From positions 1 to 57,490 of IMG/VR virus record IMGVR_UViG_3300042988_000148: DNA of 57,490 nucleotides. The stretch is one strand, 5' to 3'. The stretch is from a virus. Below, piece after piece: positions 23,277-31,831 of this stretch. A program made the translations under genes and the position numbers. The stretch's first letter is position 1; each line of letters opens with the position of its first letter. The notes under the pieces were generated by a model. That model was not told the origin of the DNA, did no database searches, and was given only the letters and a program-made list of their open reading frames with translations.

Positions 23277-25346
23277 TCATTGTATCACTAGCTTTGCAGC
23301 AGCGTCAATGTAGTATTGATGATCAAGATCTTTCCATGTGAAGTCATTGATATCGTTGCATGTCCACATACCGTAGCCTTCACCAATACCTATACGGCGT
23401 GGCTCAGCTTCTTCCTTCAGAGGTGGCATCACTTTGACAAGGCTACCACCGGCATTGCATGCATAGAACCTGCACATATTCTGTTGAACAACCTCGGTGC
23501 CATCAGCCATAACCATGACAAGCTTACTGCTGCGTGGCACTTTAACACGCAGCATAAAGTCATACATGTTCTTATGACCCTTGACATATACATCAAGAGG
23601 AATGCCGTGAAGCATTGCAGCCTCAGCAGCTTTTGGAATGATGAGCCCACCTTGATCTTGATGCCAACCCAAGTCTTCGTACTGATACGCACCCTTGCGT
23701 TTCACCTTACCATTGGTATACACAGCAATGTAGTTGTTCACATCACGGATGATCATCTTGGAATACTCAGCATACTCAAGCTGCAAACCAACTTGTCTCT
23801 GCCAAGCATCACAAATGTTGATGTAATCATCGTGCTTACTGCGTGGCAGCTTCACAGTGATACCGTCAGTGTTGACCTGCACAATGGACAAGCCTTCAAT
23901 ATCCATTAGCTTCTCAGCCAACAGACACAGACTAAGCTGACCGTTGATGGTGATTGACATCGTATACTGAGGGTCATAGAAGGGACTGTACCGGTTGTTG
24001 CTATCACCGTACACACCGTTCAATGCTAGCTTCAGCATGGCATTCTCAGCACTACCTTTAGGGTAGCTCTTGCGCTGATTGTATACATCCTGATAGATGT
24101 CACAGAACTTCTCAGACAAGTGCTCGGGATAGACACGGTTAGCAATGGCAATGTTTGGATACATCGAAGCAACGTCAGCGTCAACGATCATGTGAGTATC
24201 ACTGTCACTGACAACAGCGCTTTCGATAGACCCGTGAATGCCACCAGTGCCAAAGTCGAAACGAAAGCCATTGATCACAACGTTCAAGTTGGTAGCAACT
24301 CTCCAGTTCTTCCAATAGCTATACTGCTTCTCACCCTTCTTCTTAGCCTTCAGCTCTTCCTCTGATACCCACCCCATTGGATGCTGTTCTTTGAACAAGG
24401 CAACAACATCATCGCTTGGCTTGTTGAACCACTTCTGACGCTTTGTCACCATCTCAGCATAGGCAGCTAAGTCACCGAGGTCATGCTCTTCAATGTCCGA
24501 CAACGCGCCCTTTGTTTCTGTCAAAGACTGTGCAGCAAACCAGTCAAGTACAAGCTTGAACTCGGGACGTTTGAAGTCGTAGTAGTTGAACAGACAGTCC
24601 TTGATGTGAATGACATCACGTTTAGTTTGGTTGAGGTGGCGCTCACCCTTCTTACCAACACGATAGCAACTACCCGGCATGTCCTCTTCAAGGCGCATGA
24701 TGAAGTAGTCTTTACCAATCTTGGTATCGTTGTGGTTGAGGAAGTTGCGGTTGTATTTCACAGACAACTCTTCACGGAACGTGATTTGTGACAGGCATTC
24801 TTTGTAGAATAACAAGGTCATCTTCACATCGTGCATGTTGTACACAAGCAACACATCCACTTCATCGTCCGTCAAATCACTGTGTGGATCATAAGGCAGA
24901 TCAACAATACTGTCGGCTTTCATATTGAACTCAAGCGCCTTCAATGATGTGGCTCGTGAGGGATTGTCGAAGTGCATGATCTTGAACAAGTCAACTTGCT
25001 GCACATAACATTGGTTATCACGAATGATGTGACCAAACCTGTCGTCGCTACCAATGATCGACTGAGCTTTCTTGTATGCACGAGTAGCAACAGCCTTACC
25101 AGATACAGTGAGGGCTTTGTCACGCACAGACAGCAGATCATGCAACACAGGGTAGTCAAAGCCTATGTTGTTGTAACCCACCATCCTGTGCTTCTTACGC
25201 TTCAGCTCGTCAAGGAAACTGAACAGCTTGTCGGCTTCATTCTTTCGATGTGAGCATTCAAACGAAACAGCATGTGACTCATCAGCGCTGATCGCTGAGA
25301 ACGTGAAGGCCGTCTTGTAAGTTTCTATGTCCCATACGTAATCCAT
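23277..25346 (-). CDS. DNA polymerase, family B-like with 3'-5' exonuclease
   Basis: The 689-residue protein has the DEDD exonuclease motifs: VWDIET (D6, E8), GYNNIGFDYP (D64) and YNMHDVKM (D173). A GGIHGS motif lies at about 368. The polymerase motifs are family B in form: motif A DADVASMYPNIAI with D391, motif B LKLALNGVYGDSN with K439, and motif C VQVNTDGITV with D494. Motif C is NTDG instead of the usual DTDS. It would replicate the phage genome. Its 5' end overlaps the upstream small gene by 65 nt. Confidence 0.88.
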   Translation of the reverse strand: MDYVWDIETYKTAFTFSAISADESHAVSFECSHRKNEADKLFSFLDELKRKKHRMVGYNNIGFDYPVLHDLLSVRDKALTVSGKAVATRAYKKAQSIIGSDDRFGHIIRDNQCYVQQVDLFKIMHFDNPSRATSLKALEFNMKADSIVDLPYDPHSDLTDDEVDVLLVYNMHDVKMTLLFYKECLSQITFREELSVKYNRNFLNHNDTKIGKDYFIMRLEEDMPGSCYRVGKKGERHLNQTKRDVIHIKDCLFNYYDFKRPEFKLVLDWFAAQSLTETKGALSDIEEHDLGDLAAYAEMVTKRQKWFNKPSDDVVALFKEQHPMGWVSEEELKAKKKGEKQYSYWKNWRVATNLNVVINGFRFDFGTGGIHGSIESAVVSDSDTHMIVDADVASMYPNIAIANRVYPEHLSEKFCDIYQDVYNQRKSYPKGSAENAMLKLALNGVYGDSNNRYSPFYDPQYTMSITINGQLSLCLLAEKLMDIEGLSIVQVNTDGITVKLPRSKHDDYINICDAWQRQVGLQLEYAEYSKMIIRDVNNYIAVYTNGKVKRKGAYQYEDLGWHQDQGGLIIPKAAEAAMLHGIPLDVYVKGHKNMYDFMLRVKVPRSSKLVMVMADGTEVVQQNMCRFYACNAGGSLVKVMPPLKEEAEPRRIGIGEGYGMWTCNDINDFTWKDLDHQYYIDAAAKLVIQ

Positions 25347-25470
25347 CTTGCTGTTCCTTTTCTTCTCTCAGTCGTCGTTCAAGTTTACTTTCGCCAAAGA
25401 TGGTGCGATAGTTGTTGTCCCATTCCTTAGAGCGTGGTCGCTGGGTATGACCTTTACCACCGTCACTCAT
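25282..25470 (-). CDS. Small conserved phage protein, MSDGGKG type
   Basis: From ATG 25470 it encodes 62 residues starting MSDGGKGHTQRPRSKEWDNNY and continuing RTIFGESKLERRLREEKEQQ. The initial S-D-G-G-K-G-x-x-x-R-P and the W/F-x-x-I-F-G segment are a widespread phage pattern of unknown function. The gene overlaps the polymerase start by 65 nt in a different frame. A longer in-frame start at 25524 is unlikely because it runs through the neighbouring gene. Confidence 0.75.
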   Translation of the reverse strand: MSDGGKGHTQRPRSKEWDNNYRTIFGESKLERRLREEKEQQDGLRMGHRNLQDGLHVLSDQR

Positions 25471-25579
25471 AACGATGCTCTCCAAGTCTTTGCAGATCAT
25501 CAAGCTTAGCATAAAGCTTAGCAAGCTCTACGTCACCATTGATGTAGGCTTCACGTTCAAGTTCTTTGTAGGTTTTCAT
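25463..25579 (-). CDS. Microprotein, 38 aa
   Basis: The frame ATG 25579 to TGA 25463 gives MKTYKELEREAYINGDVELA and KLYAKLDDLQRLGEHRYE, a highly charged helical hairpin. Its stop overlaps the start of the MSDGGKG gene by 8 nt. It starts 2 nt after the stop of the 157-residue gene upstream. Coupling and codon use support it. The role is unknown. Confidence 0.6.
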   Translation of the reverse strand: MKTYKELEREAYINGDVELAKLYAKLDDLQRLGEHRYE

Positions 25580-25581
25580 GG

Positions 25582-26055
25582 TTAGTCCCAAAGGTTCTGA
25601 AAGAAAATACCAAACAGCTTAGTGCCGTTGGCAACACGCATGCGGTGTGCTTCCAACGCAGGGTAGTCACACTTGATTTGTGCAAGCTGCTCAAAGATGT
25701 CAACTTCTTCATTGACCTCAGAGTGATCAAAGAATTGGTCTTCACCGTTATCACTAACGATCTGTTCCATTGCCCAAATCATTTCATCAAGTACATAGTC
25801 CCATCGTTTGAAATGATTGTTGTCAGTGTACCACTCATTCTCTTTAAGTGGTGCTGCTGTAGAGCGAAGATGCTCTGGCACATACTCGTCAGCAATCAAT
25901 GGCGCACCATGCTTTGTGACCTTCAATTGCTTGAGCATCGGCACAATCAGCAAAGCTAACGTATGATCCATGTTCCATGAATCGTAGGGGTCGATGGTGA
26001 TTTCAACTTGACGAGGGGTGTCATCATCCGGATAGGGTCCAATATTTACTTTCAT
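25582..26055 (-). CDS. Conserved phage replication-cluster protein
   Basis: The 157-residue protein starts MKVNIGPYPDDDTPRQVEI and contains IDPYDSWNMDHTLALLIVPM, LKQLKVTKHGAP and an acidic C-terminal half (DNGEDQFFDHSEVNEEVDIF). This Y-D-x-W-N-M-D-x-T-L-A-x-x-I-x-P-M-L pattern is common to many phages including T4-like cyanophages, always without assigned function. Position between primase-helicase and polymerase suggests a replication accessory. It overlaps the primase-helicase by 4 nt. Confidence 0.8.
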   Translation of the reverse strand: MKVNIGPYPDDDTPRQVEITIDPYDSWNMDHTLALLIVPMLKQLKVTKHGAPLIADEYVPEHLRSTAAPLKENEWYTDNNHFKRWDYVLDEMIWAMEQIVSDNGEDQFFDHSEVNEEVDIFEQLAQIKCDYPALEAHRMRVANGTKLFGIFFQNLWD

Positions 26056-27653
26056 AATACATCCTGTTCCACTTCAACTTCAAACATTCTACCTGTCTCT
26101 TTGTTGTACAGCAAGTGACAAGCAGGACCAGTGACACCAGCGTATCGGTTCTTCAGAACACGAACGTGTGTGGTGTTGCGCTCAATTGGATCTTCGGCTT
26201 GACCATTACGCTCCAATCCAAGCACCATGTCGCTAAGCTGTGCAATTGATGCTGAGCCGCGAAGCTGTGCCAACGATGTGGCTGCACCTTCCTCATGACC
26301 CTTATCAGATGGTCGCTTCAAGTGGCTGACCAAGATGAGAGCAATGTTGGTTTCTTGCACCAGCATTCGCAGCTTCGTCATCACTTCGTCCAAGGCTTTG
26401 CGTTCATCACCGCTCTCTTGGCTAGAGATGATGATGGACAAGTGGTCGAGGAAGACATACTTGCACGACATACCCTTTGCCAGATAACGAACACGGTTGA
26501 CGATGTTCTCAATGCTCGTGCTTCCGAAGTGGTCGAACAGGTACAGGCGACCAGTGCCAAGCGTTGCATCGAAAGCGTTCTTGCGTTCTTCATCAGACAA
26601 TGTGGCATCAGGCAAATGCAGCGGCGCATTGGCAGCAAGCGACATCATGGACAGCGCAGTCTTACGAACACTCTCTTCCAAGAACATCAAGCCAATGTTG
26701 TCCTGTGTGTTCTGAATCAGATGCCACACCAACTCACGCAACACCTGTGACTTGCCCAAACCTGAGCCTGCTGTGACAGTGACAAGTTCACCAAGTCGAA
26801 TGCCATAGGTCAGTTCATTCAAACCTTCCCACGGATACTTGCAATCTGCAGGTGCCATTGGCTCAGCAACCAAGTCCCACAGCGAACTACCAGAGACGAT
26901 GCCGTCTGGTACAAACTGTTCAGCCCTCCACCAGCGATCAACAAACTGTGCTTCCTTGCTTGCTGACAACCAGTCACATGCATCCTTCATGTCAGGCATG
27001 GGTTTGAAGATCTTGCACTTGCTACCAAACAACTCAGCCACTTCCTTTGCAGCCTTGATGCCGGGTTCATCGCCATCAAAACAAACAACAACAGTTTCAA
27101 AGCTGTTGATGTATTCGTAGTTGGCCTTGCAATCTTTCAATGCAGAAGCCGCACCATTACGAATGGATACAACAGGCCATTTAGATCCTGTCATTTGGAA
27201 TGCAGCCAGTGCGTCGAACTCGCCTTCGGTGATGGTCAAGTATTTACCACCAGAGGGATAGAGGTTTTGACCGAACAGCGTTGCAGCTTTCCAGCTACCG
27301 ACAGCGCTGAAGTCTTTGCGATCAACAGGTCTGACCTTTGCTGCCACCAGCACAGAGTCTTTGTCGTAATAGGGGAAGTAGTATTTCCCGTTGTCACGAA
27401 CAACGCCATACTTCTCCATTGTTGTTTTGGTGATGCGTCTTTCTGACACAGACACTGAGTTGCCTGTACTGAAAGCTTTGATGAAGCTGTTGTCTACAGC
27501 TGCGGGAGTGATAGGTTCAACCACAATGATTCCTTCTGTACCGGGGGTGAGTGTTGAGCAGACAAAGCAATAGGTGCTACCGTCTGCGTTGATTGATGCG
27601 CCATCACTGCTGCCACAAGCAGGACATGACACATGGGTTTTGATGAATGTCAT
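26052..27653 (-). CDS. Primase-helicase (T7 gp4/Twinkle-like)
   Basis: The 533-residue protein has an N-terminal zinc ribbon (C10, C13, C29, C32) that reads primer sites and a TOPRIM primase core (LTITEGEFDALAAF, VVVCFDGDEPGIKAAKE). A RecA-like DnaB-type helicase follows, with Walker A TAGSGLGKS, Walker B YVFLDHLSII and QLRGSASIAQLSDMVLGLER. It makes primers and unwinds DNA at the fork. Both domains are intact and of usual length. It lies next to polymerase, exonuclease and SSB-like genes and is ATGA-coupled to both neighbours. Confidence 0.94.
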   Translation of the reverse strand: MTFIKTHVSCPACGSSDGASINADGSTYCFVCSTLTPGTEGIIVVEPITPAAVDNSFIKAFSTGNSVSVSERRITKTTMEKYGVVRDNGKYYFPYYDKDSVLVAAKVRPVDRKDFSAVGSWKAATLFGQNLYPSGGKYLTITEGEFDALAAFQMTGSKWPVVSIRNGAASALKDCKANYEYINSFETVVVCFDGDEPGIKAAKEVAELFGSKCKIFKPMPDMKDACDWLSASKEAQFVDRWWRAEQFVPDGIVSGSSLWDLVAEPMAPADCKYPWEGLNELTYGIRLGELVTVTAGSGLGKSQVLRELVWHLIQNTQDNIGLMFLEESVRKTALSMMSLAANAPLHLPDATLSDEERKNAFDATLGTGRLYLFDHFGSTSIENIVNRVRYLAKGMSCKYVFLDHLSIIISSQESGDERKALDEVMTKLRMLVQETNIALILVSHLKRPSDKGHEEGAATSLAQLRGSASIAQLSDMVLGLERNGQAEDPIERNTTHVRVLKNRYAGVTGPACHLLYNKETGRMFEVEVEQDVL

Positions 27654-27907
27654 CAGGCTCCAGCCTTGCTATAGATGTGAAAGAGTTTTGATCTGATCAC
27701 AGCGTCCTCTCGTTCTTTAACCAAACCGTAGATTGTGCCATGATTTGCATTCTCTGCTCGTTTCTTTTTCACAACCTCAGTCATGATTTGTCCACTCGTC
27801 AAAGCGCTGTTGGTCTTTGCCTTGAAGGCAGGATCATCGGCAAAGATGGATGGTCGAATATTTTCTTTCCAATGGAATGGAGAAGAGGGGTGGCAATTGC
27901 AGGTCAC
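27653..27907 (-). CDS. Small protein, unknown
   Basis: The 84-residue protein begins MTCNCHPSSPFHWKENIRPS and continues with a basic, helical C-terminal part (VVKKKRAENANHGTIYGLVK). A Cys-x-Cys-His cluster at the N-terminus could bind metal. It sits between thyX and primase-helicase with 4-nt and 1-nt overlaps. No family is recognised. Confidence 0.7.
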   Translation of the reverse strand: MTCNCHPSSPFHWKENIRPSIFADDPAFKAKTNSALTSGQIMTEVVKKKRAENANHGTIYGLVKEREDAVIRSKLFHIYSKAGA

Positions 27908-28548
27908 GATTGTTCCTCAAAGAAAGCAGACATGGTAACTGGTGCAACATCACGCAACACCACCAACACATCCTGTGCAACTTGTCGATGTTCCTTTTGT
28001 GTAGCTACATCGAGTCGTGCTTGCAGATAAGTAATCCAGCTACGCACAGTACCAGTGATGTACAGCTTAGATGGTGTCAGTCCTTCAGGCAACAGAGCAC
28101 GAGCCTGTTCTTTGGCAATGCCACGCTTGAGCGCTTCACTATACAGGAACTGAGTCTCGTCAATCATCCTAGCTTGTACTGCGTCCCACCAAACGATGAG
28201 GGCAGAGTCGTCTGTTGCTAAAGAGTTCTGACGATTCTTGTTGTCCTGCATTCGGCATTCTCGAATAGCGAATTCACCAAGCTGTGTAGCGTCAGCATAG
28301 CGCTGGCTAAATTCTTGGAAGCTGAAGCTGCGATGACGCAAGAGTTGTCGTGCAATATCGCGGGTGGTGGACACTTCAATACATGCACTTGCCATTTCAA
28401 ATACAGACCAGTGTGCGTTACGAGCGCAGTAGCTGAGCAGTCCTGCCACGTTGGGATTGTCTTGGTTAGCAGGGTTGCTGACACGGGCGCAATAGCCGAT
28501 GTGTTTGTCAGCATCAGGTGTTGCCCAAATAAGTTTTGCGGTTGTCAT
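27904..28548 (-). CDS. thyX: FAD-dependent thymidylate synthase
   Basis: The 214-residue protein carries the ThyX signature RHRSFSFQEFSQRY at about residue 70 and the C-terminal LPEGLTPSKLYITGTVRSW region. It makes dTMP from dUMP using methylene-tetrahydrofolate and FAD/NADPH, supplying thymidine for phage DNA. It is intact and of normal length. It works with nrdJ and the nucleotide hydrolases in dNTP supply. Both ends are coupled by ATGA overlaps. Confidence 0.95.
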   Translation of the reverse strand: MTTAKLIWATPDADKHIGYCARVSNPANQDNPNVAGLLSYCARNAHWSVFEMASACIEVSTTRDIARQLLRHRSFSFQEFSQRYADATQLGEFAIRECRMQDNKNRQNSLATDDSALIVWWDAVQARMIDETQFLYSEALKRGIAKEQARALLPEGLTPSKLYITGTVRSWITYLQARLDVATQKEHRQVAQDVLVVLRDVAPVTMSAFFEEQS

Positions 28549-28820
28549 TTTGTTTCTCCAATTTGTAGTGGTGACATGCGGCGTGAAATGTCTAATGCTG
28601 CTCTTTCGACGAGCCTATAGAAATCATCAACGTCAGCAACAATCACACGACAAGAGTATGTCGTGGAAAAGTCACCGACCTCTTCTTTGATTGTGCAGTC
28701 GGCAATATGCCGTGCCAGTTCTTTTGCAATTTGATCACGCACGAGGTATTTAATACGAACTTGATCAGTGTTTTTTTGCAGATTACTGACGACATGTTGT
28801 ACTGAGAATGTTTCTTTCAT
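28545..28820 (-). CDS. Small protein, unknown
   Basis: The 91-residue protein (MKETFSVQHVVSNLQKNTDQ...) has alternating helix and strand with a central basic part (VRIKYLVRDQIAKELARHIA) and ends in SRRMSPLQIGETK. It is upstream of thyX and coupled to it. No motif is recognised. Confidence 0.7.
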   Translation of the reverse strand: MKETFSVQHVVSNLQKNTDQVRIKYLVRDQIAKELARHIADCTIKEEVGDFSTTYSCRVIVADVDDFYRLVERAALDISRRMSPLQIGETK

Positions 28821-29005
28821 GTTGCTGCCACTCCACCGGCTAAGAACAGTCCGAAGAGTGCTCCGATAGCTGCGGTTGTACCTCTATCAATAGCGTTCCA
28901 GTTACCGGGGTTGATGTCCCATTGAATGAATGAACCAAACAAATAGACAACAACGTTAGCACCAGCAAAAACAATCAATACGTTTCTGTCTTTCTTATGC
29001 ATCAC
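28817..29005 (-). CDS. Small two-TM protein
   Basis: The 62-residue protein has two hydrophobic helices (VLIVFAGANVVVYLFGSFI and TTAAIGALFGLFLAGGVAAT) separated by a polar Asn/Asp/Trp loop. An alternative ATG at 29002 gives 61 residues and the usual 4-nt overlap with the recombinase. It is a probable inner-membrane protein of unknown role. Confidence 0.7.
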   Translation of the reverse strand: MMHKKDRNVLIVFAGANVVVYLFGSFIQWDINPGNWNAIDRGTTAAIGALFGLFLAGGVAAT

Positions 29006-30084
29006 ATCATTCCTCTCATTTCTTGTGCAACTGTTGCACTCTTTAGTGTGTGTTTCATATATGGCACCAAGCTTTGTGGTGTGGCATGTCCTGTCAAAGA
29101 CATGATGTTGGGTACAGGTACACCAACAGATACCATCTCAGTCACTGCTGTCCTGCGTAGATCCATCAGCTGCAACTCTTCAGGAAGACCTGCTTGTTCC
29201 ATCAAAGCACGACCAGCCTTAGCCAAGCCCGTCAGTGTATACGGTTTCATCTTCTCAGGCAAGGGGAACATGTATTGTTGCCAACCAAGTTCGTCGTGTT
29301 GTTGCTTCAACATTTGCTGCAGGTCTTGCGGCAGTGGCACTGACACCCTAGCTCGTCGCTTGCTTTGCTCCAACTGCAGCACACCAGTGTTAATGTCGTA
29401 GCTGCTCCATGTCAGCATACGCATATCACCTAAGCGCTGTGCTGCACAATAGGCAGTGTAGATAATGAGTCCCAAGCTACGGGTTGCATAGTTGCTGAAC
29501 GCCACAGACATGAAAGCCTTGATGTGTTCACGCTCCCACACTACTCGTCTACTCTTCACAGCCTGTGTCTTCACCGCCTTGAACGGATTGAATGTAGTGA
29601 AGCCATTGCGAATGGCATAGCTTAGCATCAGCTTGTACACAGCAAGTGTGTGGTTGGCAAGGCTTACACTATGCGCAGCAAAGCCATCATACAAGCGCTG
29701 ACATATTGGTGCAGACAAGTCACACAGTCGTGTCTTCAATAGCGTTGCACCGGCTGTCTTACCAGCGAACCACCCTTTCACGTAGTAGGGGTAGTCGTAT
29801 TTGCTTTTGTCAGACAGCTTGTTATAGTCAAGGCTATTGATGTAGCTTTTATACAGGTCTTCGATTGTAGATTTCTCAGACAAGTTTTTGAGATAGCGAT
29901 GTTCTCTTCGCCACTCATCAAGCTTTTCATTCTCTGTGTTGCAAAAGTTGACGGCATCACACAGGTTAGGACCAAGTGTGACACGCTTAACAATGCCTGC
30001 TTCAATGGCATCGGCGGGTGGGTTGTATCGATAGGACACGACACCAGCCCTGTCAACAAGCTGCATGTATCGTGCAAGTTTCAT
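29002..30084 (-). CDS. Tyrosine recombinase/integrase
   Basis: The 360-residue protein has an N-terminal SAM-like core-binding region (about 75-170) and a catalytic domain: Arg217 in AAQRLGDMRML, Arg310 in LMDLRRTAVTEM (box II has Asp308 where His is usual), His333 in LTGHATPQ and Tyr342 in LVPYMKHT. It is full length. It would support integration or resolution of concatemers or dimers. No repressor or obvious attachment core is identified nearby, and it is embedded in a replication operon, so the lifestyle is uncertain. Confidence 0.9.
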   Translation of the reverse strand: MKLARYMQLVDRAGVVSYRYNPPADAIEAGIVKRVTLGPNLCDAVNFCNTENEKLDEWRREHRYLKNLSEKSTIEDLYKSYINSLDYNKLSDKSKYDYPYYVKGWFAGKTAGATLLKTRLCDLSAPICQRLYDGFAAHSVSLANHTLAVYKLMLSYAIRNGFTTFNPFKAVKTQAVKSRRVVWEREHIKAFMSVAFSNYATRSLGLIIYTAYCAAQRLGDMRMLTWSSYDINTGVLQLEQSKRRARVSVPLPQDLQQMLKQQHDELGWQQYMFPLPEKMKPYTLTGLAKAGRALMEQAGLPEELQLMDLRRTAVTEMVSVGVPVPNIMSLTGHATPQSLVPYMKHTLKSATVAQEMRGMM

Positions 30085-30746
30085 GTGTTCTTCTCCTTGA
30101 GTTTGGCTTCGATGGCTCTCAAAAACTGATGCGCCGTCTGTGCCGATTTCATGTATTCATTTTCGAGTTCGTCTATGTTGAAATCACTAAGCCCAACCCA
30201 TTGCCGCTGTGCTGCGGGTGGGGTGGTGTTGGTCAGTCCTTCCCAAGTTCCTGCGTTGTTGTTCCAGCGCCATTCGGTGATTGGAATCCACGCCACAGGC
30301 TCCTGCACAGGTGCTGCAACTGGCACTGCATACTCAAGCGGACCAATGTCTTTCTCGTACTTCGCCACCCACATTTCACTGCGCCGCTTTTCCTTCTCGT
30401 ACATATCTTTCCAGTCAACATCCTGCACAGGTGCTGCGGGTGGCAGGCTGTGATACTCATGCGGCCCCGGCCCCCAGTCTTCTTGCACAGGCGCTGGCTG
30501 TGCGGGTGGGGTGGTGTAGAGCGTGTGCTCTCCGTCTGGCAGCTTAAACAACCCAAGCTCCCAATCCCCCAGCTCGGCATGTCGATCGCCGTTCATGTGC
30601 CATGTACGAACAGTTGCCACAGGTTCCTGCACAGGTGCTGCAAGGGCTTGCTTGATGGCGGTGATTAGCTCAAACGCATCTTGACCTCCAAAGTGATTTG
30701 CCTCTACAAACTTTAGCGCCTGCTTCAATGCTTCGTCTTTATCCAT
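30081..30746 (-). CDS. APVQEPVAW-repeat protein, copy 1
   Basis: From ATG 30746 (GGAGAAGAACA site) the protein is 221 residues. It starts MDKDEALKQALKFVEANHFG and contains several copies of a Pro/Gln unit (ALAAPVQEPVA, PAPVQEDWG, AAPVQDVDW, AAPVQEPVAW). It ends with AHQFLRAIEAKLKEKN. This modular type is frequent in phages of Burkholderiales, which is why I infer that host group. It is paralogous to the next gene. The function is unknown. An in-frame ATG at 30815 lies inside the paralogue and is unlikely. Confidence 0.8.
   Translation of the reverse strand: MDKDEALKQALKFVEANHFGGQDAFELITAIKQALAAPVQEPVATVRTWHMNGDRHAELGDWELGLFKLPDGEHTLYTTPPAQPAPVQEDWGPGPHEYHSLPPAAPVQDVDWKDMYEKEKRRSEMWVAKYEKDIGPLEYAVPVAAPVQEPVAWIPITEWRWNNNAGTWEGLTNTTPPAAQRQWVGLSDFNIDELENEYMKSAQTAHQFLRAIEAKLKEKNT
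30086..30118. repeat. 33-nt direct repeat, copy A
   Basis: This stretch is identical to 30747-30779. It encodes the shared C-terminal IEAKLKEKN of the two paralogues plus the ribosome site of the next gene, showing that they arose by tandem duplication. Confidence 0.9.
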
Positions 30747-31248
30747 TGTTCTTCTCCTTGAGTTTGGCTTCGATGGCTCGGGCAAAGTCATGCTCAAAGC
30801 GGATTGAGTCGCCATGTTGTATTACGGCGGCTACGATGTCATCCATTGAAATCCCAACCCATTGCCGCTTTGCTGCGGGTGGGCTCAATTCATTGGTGCT
30901 ATCAATCGTCATTCGATTAACCCACGCCACAGGCTCCTGCACAGGTGCTGGCTGTGCTGCCAGTGGTGTAGCCACGTTGGGTGGGGTGGTGTAGAGGGGT
31001 TTTAGCTTGCGTGACTTCTCAGGATATGTCATGTTTAATCGCTCAAACTCCAGCATTGCCTCGTCTTTGTTCATAAACACCAGAACAGGGCCATGCGTCC
31101 AGATGATCCACGCTACAGGCTCCTGCACAGGTGCTGCAAGGGCTTGCTTAATGGCGGTGATGGCTGTGTCCATTTGGTGGATGCTGAACTCCTCCTTTAC
31201 TCGCAACAACGCCTCCAGTGCCAGCTTCAATGCTTCGTCTTTGGTCAT
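30739..31248 (-). CDS. APVQEPVAW-repeat protein, copy 2
   Basis: The 169-residue protein begins MTKDEALKLALEALLRVKEE and has ITAIKQALAAPVQEPVAWI, then AQPAPVQEPVAWVNR, and ends RFEHDFARAIEAKLKEKNNG. Both head and tail match the downstream paralogue, with an 8-nt overlap between them. The middle region differs (MNKDEAMLEFERLNMTYPEK). Repeated Pro-rich units joined by variable segments suggest a flexible modular protein. The function is unknown. Confidence 0.8.
   Translation of the reverse strand: MTKDEALKLALEALLRVKEEFSIHQMDTAITAIKQALAAPVQEPVAWIIWTHGPVLVFMNKDEAMLEFERLNMTYPEKSRKLKPLYTTPPNVATPLAAQPAPVQEPVAWVNRMTIDSTNELSPPAAKRQWVGISMDDIVAAVIQHGDSIRFEHDFARAIEAKLKEKNNG
30747..30779. repeat. 33-nt direct repeat, copy B
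   Basis: This is the identical partner of 30086-30118, 661 nt away, at the end of paralogue copy 2 and the start of copy 1. Confidence 0.9.
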
Positions 31249-31544
31249 TTGGTTTCTCCAATTTCTCGAATTACTTCGGCGCAGTTTTCAGCGAAATTCA
31301 TAGGATGGCTGCTGTTTTTCGCATACATATCACACACCTTTGCACACGCCTCACGTTCAGCTTGCACAATGGCTTGTTCGTATTCAGTCCAGTGTTCTTG
31401 CGTCCATGTGCGGTTGCGCTCATCAGCACGAACAAGGGCTTCAAAATCTTTAATGCAGGTCATGTATTCTTCCGGTACGCTGCTCCAGTCATCGCGTCCA
31501 TCCAATAGCCCGACCTCACGAGCCATGTCTATGGTGTCTCTCAT
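31245..31544 (-). CDS. Conserved phage protein, MRDTIDMARE type
   Basis: From ATG 31544 it is 99 residues starting MRDTIDMAREVGLLDGRDDW, with FEALVRADERNRTWTQEHW and QAEREACAKVCDMYAKNSSH. This D-x-I-x-M-A-R-E ... L-V-R-A-D-E ... E-R-E-A-C-A-K-V pattern is frequent in phages of Burkholderiales and often accompanies the EPVAW proteins. The function is unknown. The start choice gives a 4-nt overlap with the HTH gene; the longer frame from 31574 has no site. Confidence 0.8.
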   Translation of the reverse strand: MRDTIDMAREVGLLDGRDDWSSVPEEYMTCIKDFEALVRADERNRTWTQEHWTEYEQAIVQAEREACAKVCDMYAKNSSHPMNFAENCAEVIREIGETK

Positions 31545-31831
31545 ACTACCTCCCAAGGTACAGGACCACGCCATACAGATTTGTACTTTGTTTCAATCTT
31601 CATTACAAAATTTTCAGAATAGCCAATCAAGCACCACTTATTTTCAGTGGCAGCACCACGACCATGACGAGAAACCTTACCCATCTTCTTGATGAGATTG
31701 TCTTTCGCAAGAGTCTTCAGGTAATACTTAACTTGATCAGTCGAATACGATGTTGCTTCACGCAACTGGCCTGTTGTGTATGGCTTATGTTTAAGCAGAG
31801 CATACAACTCATTACGAATATTGTGTGTCAT
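31541..31831 (-). CDS. Winged-helix-like DNA-binding protein
   Basis: From ATG 31831 it has 96 residues. MTHNIRNELYALLKHKPYTT, GQLREATSYSTDQVKYYLKT and LAKDNLIKKMGKVSRHGRG form a helix-turn-helix with a following wing, as in MarR- or ArsR-like regulators. The C-terminus is mixed. It could regulate the early operon or host genes. The upstream in-frame ATG at 31900 would overlap the zinc-finger gene almost fully and is not preferred. Confidence 0.7.
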   Translation of the reverse strand: MTHNIRNELYALLKHKPYTTGQLREATSYSTDQVKYYLKTLAKDNLIKKMGKVSRHGRGAATENKWCLIGYSENFVMKIETKYKSVWRGPVPWEVV

